The notes beneath the pieces are model-generated. The model saw nothing but the letters and a program-made list of their open reading frames with translations. It was not told where the DNA came from and made no database searches. A stretch of DNA of 64,000 nt from an uncultured Ruminiclostridium sp. (GTDB lineage Bacteria; Bacillota; Clostridia; Oscillospirales; Ruminococcaceae), in the NCBI GenBank assembly GCA_947623915.1, contig CANQIB010000004.1, positions 107,295 to 171,294 on the forward strand. Reading direction: 5' to 3'. Both the position numbers and the translations under genes were made by a program. Of the stretch, positions 37,881-47,354 are shown one piece after another (position 1 is the stretch's first letter; each line of letters opens with the position of its first letter).

Positions 37881-38402
37881 ATGTCCGAGGCAAAATGGTA
37901 TATTCTTCACACTTATTCGGGTTATGAAAACAAGGTTGCCAACAACATAATGAAGTTGGTGGAAAACGGCAATCTCCAGCACCTTATCGAAGAGGTAATG
38001 GTACCCACCGAAAAAGTGGTCGAGGAAAAAGACGGCAAAACTCACGAATACGAGAGCAAGCTCTTTCCGAGCTATGTATATGTAAAAATGGTGATGACCG
38101 ACGAGTCGTGGTATATATGCCGCAACACCAGAGGCGTTACCGGTTTTGTAGGGCCCGGATCAAAGCCCATTCCCCTGACTGACGCCGAGGTAGCAAGCCT
38201 GGGCATGGCAAAGAAAACCGCGGAGATCTCCTTTGCGGTCGGCGATACCGTCAAGATAGTTTCCGGCGCGCTGGACGGTTTTGAAGGCGTGGTCGAATCT
38301 ATCGACGAGCCTAACGGAACGGTAAGCGTTACGGTTTCGATGTTCGGTCGTCCGACTCCCGCAACGGTCGAGATAACGTCGGTGCAGAAAGTCGAAAATT
38401 AA
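37881..38402 (+). CDS. nusG: transcription termination/antitermination factor NusG
   Basis: AKWYILHTYSGYENKVANNI, LFPSYVYVKM, RNTRGVTGFVGPG, KOW domain. Confidence 0.96.
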   Translation: MSEAKWYILHTYSGYENKVANNIMKLVENGNLQHLIEEVMVPTEKVVEEKDGKTHEYESKLFPSYVYVKMVMTDESWYICRNTRGVTGFVGPGSKPIPLTDAEVASLGMAKKTAEISFAVGDTVKIVSGALDGFEGVVESIDEPNGTVSVTVSMFGRPTPATVEITSVQKVEN

Positions 38403-38435
38403 GTTCAGATTGTTTTGATTTGGAGGTAGAGTTAA

Positions 38436-38861
38436 ATGGCTCAGAAGGTTACAGGATTTATAAAACTGCAGATCCCTGCCGGTAAAGCAACGCCGGCTCC
38501 GCCGGTAGGTCCCGCGCTCGGTCAGCACGGTATCAACATTCCGGCTTTTACCAAGGAATTCAACGAGCGTACAAAGAATGACGCGGGACTTATCATACCC
38601 GTAGTTATTACGGTTTACGCCGACAGAAGTTTTTCATTCGTTACTAAGACCCCGCCGGCTGCGGTGCTTATCAAAAAGGCCTGCGGTATAGAGACCGCGT
38701 CGGGTACTCCGAATAAGACCAAGGTCGCAAAGATAACCAAGGCTCAGGTTGAGCAGATAGCACAGCAGAAGATGCCCGATCTCAACGCAGGCTCTATCGA
38801 AGCCGCTATGTCGATGATCGCGGGAACCGCGCGTTCCATGGGCATAGAGGTAGTTGACTGA
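38436..38861 (+). CDS. rplK: 50S ribosomal protein L11
   Basis: [27 protein letters not shown]. Confidence 0.97.
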   Translation: MAQKVTGFIKLQIPAGKATPAPPVGPALGQHGINIPAFTKEFNERTKNDAGLIIPVVITVYADRSFSFVTKTPPAAVLIKKACGIETASGTPNKTKVAKITKAQVEQIAQQKMPDLNAGSIEAAMSMIAGTARSMGIEVVD

Positions 38862-38910
38862 TATTGAGTGGGAGGATTATTCCGTTTGACCACAAGGAGG
38901 ATAATGATCA

Positions 38911-39603
38911 ATGAAGCATGGTAAAAAATATACTGACAGCGTAAAGCTGATAGACAGCACAAAAGCATATGAGTCCGTAGAGGCGCTCGATCTCGTATGC
39001 CAGACCGCTAAGGCGAAGTTTGACGAAACCGTCGAGCTTCATGTAAGACTGGGCGTTGACTCCCGTCACGCGGATCAGCAGGTAAGAGGCGCGGTAGTGC
39101 TTCCCAACGGTACGGGTAAAAAAGTACGCACCCTCGTATTCGCAAAGGGCGATAAGATACAGGCTGCCGTTGACGCAGGTTCGGATTATGTTGCCGACGA
39201 CGATACCGTCAAGAAGATAACGGACGGTTGGATGGATTTCGACGTTGTTATCGCAACTCCCGACATGATGGGCGTTGTGGGACGTTTGGGTAAGGTGCTC
39301 GGTCCGAGAGGTCTTATGCCTAACCCCAAGGCGGGTACCGTAACTCCCGATGTTGCAAAGGCTGTAGCCGACGCAAAGGCAGGTAAAATAGAGTACCGTC
39401 TTGACAAGTCCAACATCATACATTGTCCGATAGGCAAAGCGTCCTTCGGCAAGGAGAAGCTGGATGAAAACTTTAACGCTCTTATGGACGCTATAGTTAA
39501 GGCAAAGCCGGCTGCCGCAAAGGGCACCTACCTCAAAAGCTGTACGGTGTCTTCCACTATGGGCCCCGGCGTAAAGGTAAATACCGTTAAGTTCGGCGCG
39601 TGA
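38911..39603 (+). CDS. rplA: 50S ribosomal protein L1
   Basis: [25 protein letters not shown]. Confidence 0.97.
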   Translation: MKHGKKYTDSVKLIDSTKAYESVEALDLVCQTAKAKFDETVELHVRLGVDSRHADQQVRGAVVLPNGTGKKVRTLVFAKGDKIQAAVDAGSDYVADDDTVKKITDGWMDFDVVIATPDMMGVVGRLGKVLGPRGLMPNPKAGTVTPDVAKAVADAKAGKIEYRLDKSNIIHCPIGKASFGKEKLDENFNALMDAIVKAKPAAAKGTYLKSCTVSSTMGPGVKVNTVKFGA

Positions 39604-39643
39604 TCGTTAAGTAATTTCCCGCTTTAGGCGGAATGATAAAAAC

Positions 39644-39678
39644 AAAGGCTGCGAATTTTCGCAGCCTTTATTTTGTGT
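39644..39678 (+). terminator. intrinsic terminator after rplA
   Basis: AAAGGCTGCG-aatttt-CGCAGCCTTT followed by T-rich ATTTTG. Confidence 0.85.
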
Positions 39679-39759
39679 CTAATAGAATGTACGACATTTT
39701 TTAGCCGATATTTTTCTCAAGTCCCCCTGATCTTAAAAATCAGGGGGCAAATTTTCTCT

Positions 39760-40341
39760 TTATTCCATAGCCTCTCTCAGTTCTGCGTCGGAAACGGGGA
39801 GATGATCTTGTATAAAGCTGTTCAGCACGCTTCTGTACGCTCCGGCGGGATTGTCGTAAAATCTCTTTTGCATCTGTTCCGCCGCCTCAAGCGTGGGCGC
39901 GTATATTTTAAGCTCCATAAGGTCCTCGCCGCCCGTTTCGTTTAAAAAGCGTATATAAAGCCGAAAGCCCTTTTCGAGAGGTATTATCTCGCATTTTACG
40001 GAGCTTTCCAGCCGCAGCCGTGCGGTGGTCATTTTAGCGCAGTACAACGCGTCCTCGCGCAGCGAGATGGGCAGGGAATCGGCAAGCTCGATGGAAAGGT
40101 AATTGCTCTTAGCGGTAGGGTAATAGCGCTCCTCGCCGTCCTCCTGCATACACTTTACCAGCTCTTTTTCCTCCATGTCAATAAGGCAGCATATCATATC
40201 AAAATATCTTACAAACTCCTTATCCACCGTGCAGCACAGCAGCTCTTCCTTTGTCATGGCGCCTATCTTGTGCAGCAAGAAAGCCGTCAGCACTTCTATA
40301 TCCTTACGCTCGTAAAGAGTTATCTTTGGGACAAAATTCAT
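39760..40341 (-). CDS. DUF4364 family protein
   Basis: MNFVPKITLYERKDIEVLTAFLLHKIGAMTKEELL...; the ORF track's 477-aa extension overlaps aroC out of frame and is not credible. Confidence 0.75.
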   Translation of the reverse strand: MNFVPKITLYERKDIEVLTAFLLHKIGAMTKEELLCCTVDKEFVRYFDMICCLIDMEEKELVKCMQEDGEERYYPTAKSNYLSIELADSLPISLREDALYCAKMTTARLRLESSVKCEIIPLEKGFRLYIRFLNETGGEDLMELKIYAPTLEAAEQMQKRFYDNPAGAYRSVLNSFIQDHLPVSDAELREAME

Positions 40342-40358
40342 GATGTTTTCCCTTTCAG

Positions 40359-41435
40359 TCAGCAAAAGCAGGACAGCAGAGCGATATTTGCCGCCGCCTC
40401 GATACAGGGGACGGCTCTGGGAACTATGCAGGGGTCGTGTCTGCCTTTTATCACAAGCTCCTCCTCGGTCATGGCGGTATAGTCTACCGTTCTTTGCGGT
40501 CTTGAAACGGACGGAGTAGGCTTGACGGCAGCCCTCAGCAGTATCGGCATACCGCTTGAGATACCGCCCAGGATACCTCCGTGACGGTTGGTACGGGTGA
40601 GTATCTTCCCGTTGTTTATATAAAACTCGTCGTTGTTTTCGCTGCCGTACATTTCGGTGCAGGAAAAGCCCGCGCCGAAATCCAGCCCCTTGACCGCCGG
40701 AACGCCGAACACCGCCGAGGCTATACGGTTTTCCAAGCCGTCGAACATCGGATCGCCAAAGCCCGCCGGCATACCCAGCGCGCAGTATTCCACCACGCCG
40801 CCTACCGAGTCGAGCGATGCGGAAGCCTTCAGAACAAGCTCTCGCATGGGAGCGTCCTTGTCGGTGTCGATGAGCGGCAGATACCTGCTTTTTACCTGCT
40901 CCAGCTGCTCTGCGGTAACGTTTATCGGATCGAACGGAACGTCGTATATGTTCTTTATCGAAAGTATATGTGCGGCGGTGGTTATCCCTCTGTGCGCCAA
41001 AAGCTGTGACGCTACCGCGCCCGCAAAGCACAGCGGAGCGGTCAGCCGTCCCGAAAAATGCCCCCCGCCGCGCAGGTCGTTGCTGCCGTTGTAGCGGATA
41101 TAGCCGGTATAGTCGGAATGACCGGGGCGCGCCAGATGGCTGACGCTCTTGTAATCCTCCGAGCGTTGGTCGGTATTTTTTATCACTGCGCAAAGAGGAC
41201 TGCCCTCCGTCACGCCGTCAAGCACTCCCGAAAGTATCTCCGGCTCGTCCGGCTCGCTGCGCCTTGTGCTGGTGCCGTCCTTTTTGGGCGCGCGGCGCGC
41301 CATGAATTGTTTTATCTTGTCAAGCTCCAGCTTTTCTCCGGCGGGAAGTCCGTCTATCACCACTCCTATTGCGGGTCCGTGGGATTCCCCGAAGATATTG
41401 ACGCTCAGCCTGCCTGCTTTATATTCAGATGACAT
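40359..41435 (-). CDS. aroC: chorismate synthase
   Basis: NIFGESHGPAIGVVIDGLPAG, SRPQRTVDY, GRHDPCIVPRAVP. Confidence 0.96.
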   Translation of the reverse strand: MSSEYKAGRLSVNIFGESHGPAIGVVIDGLPAGEKLELDKIKQFMARRAPKKDGTSTRRSEPDEPEILSGVLDGVTEGSPLCAVIKNTDQRSEDYKSVSHLARPGHSDYTGYIRYNGSNDLRGGGHFSGRLTAPLCFAGAVASQLLAHRGITTAAHILSIKNIYDVPFDPINVTAEQLEQVKSRYLPLIDTDKDAPMRELVLKASASLDSVGGVVEYCALGMPAGFGDPMFDGLENRIASAVFGVPAVKGLDFGAGFSCTEMYGSENNDEFYINNGKILTRTNRHGGILGGISSGMPILLRAAVKPTPSVSRPQRTVDYTAMTEEELVIKGRHDPCIVPRAVPCIEAAANIALLSCFC

Positions 41436-42636
41436 CAGCGCAGCCTCCCAACATTCTGTAATCGTCAAAGAAATTCGGATATGTTTTGTTTACGCATTGA
41501 GCGCCCTTTATTATAACGTCGTTTTTGCACCTTGTAGCCGCTATCGCTCCCGCCATAACTATGCGGTGGTCGTTGTAAAACTTTACCGTGCCGCCGTTAA
41601 GCATATCGACGGGCGTTATCTCTATCATGTCGTCGGTCGCCCTTACCTTGCCGCCGAGATCGCCGAGCATTTCGGTAACTGCCGCCAAGCGGTCACATTC
41701 CTTTATCCTCAGCCGCGCACAGCCGGTTATTCTGCAAACCGTTTTCCCAAAGCACATCAGCACCGCAAGTATCGGTACAAGATCGGGTATGTCCGTCGCG
41801 TCTATATGCTCGATAGCCTCTCCGCTTTTAAATCTCGCGGCAATATCCAGTATCGCTCTGTCCCCTTGAACGCTGTCGGGGGCAAGATTTAAAAGCGATA
41901 TATCCGAGCCTATGCAGTCAGCCGCCGCAAAAAATGCGCATTGCGACATATCCGCCTCCACGCTGACGGTCTGAGGGCGGTATTTTTGTCCGCCTTTAAC
42001 ACGGTAGCCGCCGTCGTATTCCGTCACCTGCACCCCGAATTTTCGCATACAGTCCGCGGTTATATCGACGTAAGGCTTGGAATTGAGCCGCGAGGTAAGT
42101 ATTATATCGCTGTCGCCGTCCAATATCGACAATGCGAAAAGCAGTCCCGTGATAAATTGCGAGGACATACTGCCGTCTATGCGGTAGCTGCCGGCACGCA
42201 GCTTTCCCGATATTTTGTACGGCCATTTTTCGCTGAGAAAGGTTATCCCGTTATCGCAAAGCGGCTGTATTATCGGGGTTATCGGTCGTTCGGGAAGTCT
42301 GCCCGAACCGATAAATTCCGCCGTGCAGCCCAGCGCCGCCGCTATCGGTATGAGAAACCGCAGCGCGGAACCGCTTTCCTTGCAGTCTACCGTCGCCGTT
42401 TTAGCGGGAGCGTTTATCCCGACCACGCGGCAGCGGCCGTTTTCTTCAAAAATATTCGCGCCCAGCGCGGTCAATGCGTTTTTGGTAGCTGTAATATCCT
42501 CGCAGTCCAAAACGTCGTTTATCACGCTCTCTCCGTCGCACAGCGCCGCGCATATCAGCATACGGTGCGATATGCTTTTTGAGGGCGGCACATTCAGCTT
42601 TCCGTGCAGGGCGGCGGGCTTTATCCTTATATCCAT
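41425..42636 (-). CDS. aroA: 3-phosphoshikimate 1-carboxyvinyltransferase
   Basis: PPSKSISHRMLI, GSGLALRFL-like SALRFLIPIAAALG, KECDRLAAV, DHRIVMAGA. Confidence 0.95.
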   Translation of the reverse strand: MDIRIKPAALHGKLNVPPSKSISHRMLICAALCDGESVINDVLDCEDITATKNALTALGANIFEENGRCRVVGINAPAKTATVDCKESGSALRFLIPIAAALGCTAEFIGSGRLPERPITPIIQPLCDNGITFLSEKWPYKISGKLRAGSYRIDGSMSSQFITGLLFALSILDGDSDIILTSRLNSKPYVDITADCMRKFGVQVTEYDGGYRVKGGQKYRPQTVSVEADMSQCAFFAAADCIGSDISLLNLAPDSVQGDRAILDIAARFKSGEAIEHIDATDIPDLVPILAVLMCFGKTVCRITGCARLRIKECDRLAAVTEMLGDLGGKVRATDDMIEITPVDMLNGGTVKFYNDHRIVMAGAIAATRCKNDVIIKGAQCVNKTYPNFFDDYRMLGGCADVI

Positions 42637-42813
42637 CTTAAACTCCTTAAAGCAATTCCATAGCAAAATAGGGTGTTACCCTTTTAATAATACAATATTA
42701 CGGCTTAAAAGTCAAGGTTTATTCATATTCCCGTCCGACAGGTAATATTATTTTCAGTAGGGGCTTGGCTGCGTTATGCCGCCGTATTCCCCGACCTGAC
42801 GGGAGGACGGAAG

Positions 42814-44523
42814 ATGAAAGAAAAAAAGAGCTTTGCGGAAAACACCGTTATACTGTTTGTCGCCGTGCTGATAAGCAAGACGGTAAGCGCGGTGTTTAAA
42901 ATACCGCTCACAAATATTCTCGGCGGCGAGGGGATGGGCTATTACAGCGCGGCGTATAGCCTGTTCAACCCGATATTCGCCGTTACCGCGGCGGGGATAC
43001 CCACCGTTATAGTAAAAGTCACCGCTCGGCTGGTAGGCGCGGGAAGATACGGCGACGCCCGCAGGACTTTACATATCGCGCTGCGCACTTTCGGTATCAT
43101 AGGCTTTGTCGGCACAGCCGCGCTGACGGCTTTGGCTTTTCCGTTTTGCTCCTTTGCGGCGCAGTCGCAGGAAAGTATATACGCCGTGCTTTCCATAGCG
43201 CCCTCGGTGTTCCTCTGCTGCGTCGGCTCGGTTTACCGAGGGTACTATGAAGGACTTAGCAATATGGCTCCCACGGCGATCTCGCTGATAATAGAATCTG
43301 TCAGCCGCGCCGTGATAGGATTGTCCGCGTCTTTCTTTACCGTCGAATATGCGGTAGAGTGCTATAACAACGGGCTTGCGGTATTCGGCAGCAATGCCGC
43401 GAGCGTCGAACAGGCGATATCCGCGGCGCTGCCGTTCGCGGCGGCGGCAGCCACTCTCTCCGCCACACTGAGCGAGCTGTGCGGAACGGCGTTTTTGGCT
43501 TTGCGCTGTCGCTTTTGCAGGGCAGAACGCAATATCCCGCAGACGCCGCCGCGCTCCCGCAAGAGCGGCCGAGAAACTGCGCTTTCTCTGATAAAAGACT
43601 GCATACCCATAGCGGCGGGCGCGGTTGTGGTAAATTTATCCTCATTTATAGACCTTATCACTATCACCCGCTGTATCAACTATTCCGTGGACGCGGCGCC
43701 GGAATATTTTCAAAGCAGGTTCGGCGGCATAATCTCGCTGCACGGCGGGGAGGTGAGCCTCGGCAACTTCATGTTCGGCAGCTATACGGGGCTTGCCGTC
43801 ACGATGGTCATGCTGATACCTGCGTTTACGGGAATGCTTTCAAAAAGCGCGCTGCCGGACATCGCTTCGGCATGGAGCAGGGGAGATCTTTACGCTTTCA
43901 AGCGAAAGGTGACTTTGGTGATAAGGTCAAATCTGCTTATCGGCATACCGCTGTATTTCGGCTTGGCAGCCGTGAGCGAGCCGGCGCTTACTTTGCTGTA
44001 CTCCTCCCGTCCGGAAGAAATATCGGTGAGCATACTGCCGATGGCGGTGCTTGCGATAGGCGGAGCGTTCATGACGCTGGCGTCCTCGTTTTTCTCGGTT
44101 TTTCAGGTGATAGGTCGTTCCGACCTGCCGATAAGGCTCATGCTGTTTGCCTGCGCGATAAAGCTGGTGCTTAACGTGTTCCTTATTTCCGTGCCGCAAA
44201 TAAATATCACCGGCGCGGCGCTTTCCACCGCGATATCCTATGCGGCGGCGGCTTTCGGCGGCTATCTCGCGTTGGAAAATCATTGCAAAATGGGCTTCGG
44301 ACTTGCGCAAATGACCGTCGCGCCGCTTATTTCGGGAATATTCTGCGCTGCGGCAGCGTTTTTCGGCTACAGATTTTATATCGGATATTTTTCCCCCGTG
44401 CTGTCGCTGATATTTTGTGTGATAACAGGCGGAGCGCTTTATATATTTTTACTAATAATACAGGGAGGTATAGATGTAAAAAATCTGCTAAATCGACAAA
44501 TTTTCAAAAAATCTCAAAAATAG
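42814..44523 (+). CDS. polysaccharide biosynthesis / SpoVB-like flippase
   Basis: Multi-TM; ILFVAVLISKTVSAVFKIPLTNILGGEGMGYYSAAYSLF; followed by mazG as in spoVB-yabN synteny. Confidence 0.82.
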   Translation: MKEKKSFAENTVILFVAVLISKTVSAVFKIPLTNILGGEGMGYYSAAYSLFNPIFAVTAAGIPTVIVKVTARLVGAGRYGDARRTLHIALRTFGIIGFVGTAALTALAFPFCSFAAQSQESIYAVLSIAPSVFLCCVGSVYRGYYEGLSNMAPTAISLIIESVSRAVIGLSASFFTVEYAVECYNNGLAVFGSNAASVEQAISAALPFAAAAATLSATLSELCGTAFLALRCRFCRAERNIPQTPPRSRKSGRETALSLIKDCIPIAAGAVVVNLSSFIDLITITRCINYSVDAAPEYFQSRFGGIISLHGGEVSLGNFMFGSYTGLAVTMVMLIPAFTGMLSKSALPDIASAWSRGDLYAFKRKVTLVIRSNLLIGIPLYFGLAAVSEPALTLLYSSRPEEISVSILPMAVLAIGGAFMTLASSFFSVFQVIGRSDLPIRLMLFACAIKLVLNVFLISVPQINITGAALSTAISYAAAAFGGYLALENHCKMGFGLAQMTVAPLISGIFCAAAAFFGYRFYIGYFSPVLSLIFCVITGGALYIFLLIIQGGIDVKNLLNRQIFKKSQK

Positions 44524-44584
44524 CTTGCATATATTGCACTTTTAGGGTATTATTATATAGGCGGTTCGCAACAACTTTTGAGGG

Positions 44585-45391
44585 GTGGTTCGATTGAACT
44601 TTGAATTTAAGGATAAGTATGATATAAACGACCTGCTGGAAGTCACCGCCATACTTCGCGGAGAGAACGGCTGCGTTTGGGACAGGGAACAGGACCATAA
44701 GTCGATACGCCAGAACGTACTGGAAGAGACCTACGAGGTGATGGAGGCTATCGACCGCGACGACCCCGCCATGCTGCGGGAGGAGCTGGGCGACCTGCTG
44801 TTTCAGGCGGTCTTTCATTGTCAGATAGAAAACGAGAGGGGTCGCTTTGATTTCGACGACGTGTGCGACGAGGTGACCAAGAAGATGATCTACCGTCACC
44901 CGCACGTTTTCGGAGATACCTCGGTAAAAAATTCCGATGAGGTACTGGTAAACTGGGAAAAGCTGAAAAAAGCCTCCAAAAATCAGGACACCGCCTCGTC
45001 GGCGCTCGAAAGCGTGCCCGCGATACTTCCCGCGCTTATGAGAGGGCAGAAGGTCGCAAAACGTTCTTCCGACGTGGGTCTGGGTTTTCGCGATACCGAA
45101 CAGGCTATGGACTGGCTGCGTTCTAATGTTAAGGAACTCGAATTGTCAATATTAGACAAAAAAGACGATGATATCGAGGACATATTTGGCGAACTTTTGT
45201 TTGCCTGCTGTATTTTATCTCGTTTTATAAAAAAAGATAGCGAAAAAGCCTTGACATTTGCGATAAATAAGTTTATAATTCGATTTAGGGATATTGAGCA
45301 AAGCATAATTTCAGACGGTAAAAAGCCGGACGAGCTGTCCGAAGAAGAGGCGGACAAGTTGTTTAGGACCGCCATCGGTCAGAGTGAATAA
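44585..45391 (+). CDS. mazG: nucleoside triphosphate pyrophosphohydrolase MazG
   Basis: CVWDREQDHKSIRQNVLEETYEVMEAID, ELGDLLFQAVFH; a TTG start at 44594 is also possible. Confidence 0.93.
   Translation: MVRLNFEFKDKYDINDLLEVTAILRGENGCVWDREQDHKSIRQNVLEETYEVMEAIDRDDPAMLREELGDLLFQAVFHCQIENERGRFDFDDVCDEVTKKMIYRHPHVFGDTSVKNSDEVLVNWEKLKKASKNQDTASSALESVPAILPALMRGQKVAKRSSDVGLGFRDTEQAMDWLRSNVKELELSILDKKDDDIEDIFGELLFACCILSRFIKKDSEKALTFAINKFIIRFRDIEQSIISDGKKPDELSEEEADKLFRTAIGQSE
45251..45279 (+). promoter_or_regulatory. perfect-consensus sigma-A promoter inside mazG, likely driving hup
   Basis: TTGACA-N17-TATAAT within the 3' part of mazG, ~170 bp before hup. Confidence 0.65.
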
Positions 45392-45447
45392 TGTTTTATA
45401 TGCTTAAATTAAGCATTATATATAATTTTTAACGGAGGATTACACAC

Positions 45448-45723
45448 ATGACGAAAGCAGAATTAGTTACAAAGGTAGCAGAGAAGGCTGACCTTACCAA
45501 GAAAGATGCTGAAAAGGCGATCAACGCAGTTGTTGACAGCATCAAGGAAACTCTTGCTAACGGCGAGAAGATCCAGCTTGTCGGCTTCGGCACTTTTGAG
45601 GTTCGCGAGCGTGCAGCACGCGAGGGCATCAACCCCCAGACCAAGAAAAAGATCAAGATCCCTGCTTCTAAGGTTCCTGCATTCAAGGCAGGCAGCGCTT
45701 TAAAAGACGCAGTTGCTAAGTAA
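45448..45723 (+). CDS. hup: HU family DNA-binding protein
   Basis: [57 protein letters not shown]. Confidence 0.96.
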   Translation: MTKAELVTKVAEKADLTKKDAEKAINAVVDSIKETLANGEKIQLVGFGTFEVRERAAREGINPQTKKKIKIPASKVPAFKAGSALKDAVAK

Positions 45724-45740
45724 TTGATCAAAGCTGTTAT

Positions 45741-45774
45741 GCGGAGACGTTGACCGTCTCCGCTGTGTTTTTTT
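45741..45774 (+). terminator. intrinsic terminator after hup
   Basis: GCGGAGACG-ttgac-CGTCTCCGC then TGTGTTTTTTT. Confidence 0.85.
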
Positions 45775-45810
45775 ACGGCGAAAACCTATTTCGGATAAAA
45801 GGAGAACGGC

Positions 45811-46050
45811 ATGAGATTAGATAAGTTTTTAAAGGTATCGCGTCTTATCAAGCGCCGCACGGTCGCTAACGAAGCGTGCGACGCGGAAAAAATTTCCGTG
45901 AACGGCAAGACGGCGCGTGCGTCATATGACGTTAAGGTAAACGATATTATCGAAATAAATATGGGCAAAACTCCGCTTAAAGTAAGGGTGCTTAAAGTGG
46001 CGGAGGTAGTCGGCAAAGACGGCGCGGGCGATCTGTACGAGGTAGTTTAA
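45811..46050 (+). CDS. S4-domain RNA-binding protein (RqcP/YabO-like)
   Basis: MRLDKFLKVSRLIKRRTVANEACDAEKISVNGK. Confidence 0.92.
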   Translation: MRLDKFLKVSRLIKRRTVANEACDAEKISVNGKTARASYDVKVNDIIEINMGKTPLKVRVLKVAEVVGKDGAGDLYEVV

Positions 46051-46137
46051 AGTACAAGCATGAATATTTTTCCTGTCGGACGAATAGTATCTAAATAAGC
46101 GAACAGCATATTCAGATACGAAAGGTAAGATGGTTTT

Positions 46138-46404
46138 ATGTCCGACAATATACAGCTTTTGACCTTGAAAGACCGTAAAACGCTGACGGTAAACGGCGTT
46201 AAAGAAATACTGAGCTACACGGACGACAGGATAGCGATGTTTACCGTGCTGGGCGACTTGACGGTAACGGGGCGTGCTCTGGAGCTGAAAAACGCCTTTG
46301 ACGGAGGGGACACCGTCGGTATAACCGGCTTTATCAAAACGCTGAGCTATGCCGATAACCGCGAAAGAACGGCGGATAATTTCATATCGCGGCTGTTCAG
46401 ATAG
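46138..46404 (+). CDS. yabP: sporulation protein YabP
   Basis: LTLKDRKTLTVNGVKEILSYTDDRIAMFTVLGDLTVTGRALEL, yab synteny. Confidence 0.92.
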   Translation: MSDNIQLLTLKDRKTLTVNGVKEILSYTDDRIAMFTVLGDLTVTGRALELKNAFDGGDTVGITGFIKTLSYADNRERTADNFISRLFR

Positions 46405-46415
46405 GGGGGACGGCT

Positions 46416-46964
46416 ATGAATGAAGTTACCCCTTTGTACGAGCAGTTTTTATACTTCTTTATCTGCGGAGCGTTTTTGGGGCTGGGCTATGAGCTGCTGC
46501 GGCTGCTGCGGGTGTGCGTGCCTCACGGGACGGTAGTCACCGGCATAGAGGACACCCTGTATCTCTCGCTGTGCGCGGTGATACTTTTCGGCTTTTCCCT
46601 TGAAACGGGGAACGGAGAATTTCGGCTGCTGTATCTTGTAAGCGCGGCGGCGGGTGCGCTGCTGTATTTTCTTACCGCGGGACGGCTGATAAAAAAGCTG
46701 TATACGCTGATTTTGACCGCTTTAGCTAAGATATTCCGAGTTTGCTTCCGTCCGATAAAAAAATATTTTATTAAATTTGCACATTTTATATCGGAGTTTT
46801 TTGGTAAAATATACAAATTATTGCTTTTAAAGGGTAAAAATCGACTAAATAACTTGCAAAGAAAAGGTAAAGTGTTGTATAATTTAAATGATATAAAGGC
46901 AAAAGGAGATGAAACGGTTGCCGGAAAATCAAAAATTAAAGCTAAAATTAAAAAAGAGCAATAA
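46416..46964 (+). CDS. yabQ: spore cortex biosynthesis protein YabQ
   Basis: YEQFLYFFICGAFLGLGYELLRLLRVC; follows yabP. Confidence 0.88.
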   Translation: MNEVTPLYEQFLYFFICGAFLGLGYELLRLLRVCVPHGTVVTGIEDTLYLSLCAVILFGFSLETGNGEFRLLYLVSAAAGALLYFLTAGRLIKKLYTLILTALAKIFRVCFRPIKKYFIKFAHFISEFFGKIYKLLLLKGKNRLNNLQRKGKVLYNLNDIKAKGDETVAGKSKIKAKIKKEQ

Positions 46965-47232
46965 GCTGTTTATTGTATTGGTACCGGTGTTTGTAATCGC
47001 GCTTTGCGTTTGCCTTTATAATTTCGTCGCCGTTCAGGTGGAGATATCGCAGAAAAACAACGAGCTTGAAAACATAGCCGCTCAGCGCGACGAGGTCGAA
47101 AACGAGAACGAGATGCTTATCCGATATTCAAAAGAAGAGTACAAGGTCGATTATATCGAAAACATCGCGCGGGATAAGCTCGGCTATGCCCGACCTGAGG
47201 AGAGGGTGTACTACATCGTCCCCGCCAATTAA
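46909..47232 (+). CDS. septum formation initiator family protein (DivIC-like)
   Basis: Single TM then coiled coil (ISQKNNELENIAAQRDEVENENEML); start uncertain, overlaps yabQ. Confidence 0.88.
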   Translation: MKRLPENQKLKLKLKKSNKLFIVLVPVFVIALCVCLYNFVAVQVEISQKNNELENIAAQRDEVENENEMLIRYSKEEYKVDYIENIARDKLGYARPEERVYYIVPAN

Positions 47233-47281
47233 AAAATATAAGGAGAAGCCTTTACGGTTTCTCCTTTTTTATTTGTCACCA

Positions 47282-47323
47282 AAACCGCCGCTTAACACAT
47301 TCGTGTCGTATTAGCGGCGGTTT
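47282..47323 (-). terminator. terminator for the 5'-nucleotidase gene
   Basis: AACCGCCGCT..AGCGGCGGTT long stem. Confidence 0.55.
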
Positions 47324-47354
47324 CGGCTTTTCGGAACAGCCTTTTTCAGTGTAT

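Noticed and set aside
39760-41193. 477-aa minus-strand ORF in the track
   Set aside because: Its N-terminal ~280 aa is aroC read out of frame (Arg/Gly-rich); only the final 193 aa (39760-40341) is a credible gene.
46909-46964. Possible frameshift linking yabQ and the DivIC-like gene
   Set aside because: Both products are complete and match separate families; the overlap is explained by an upstream-biased start call.
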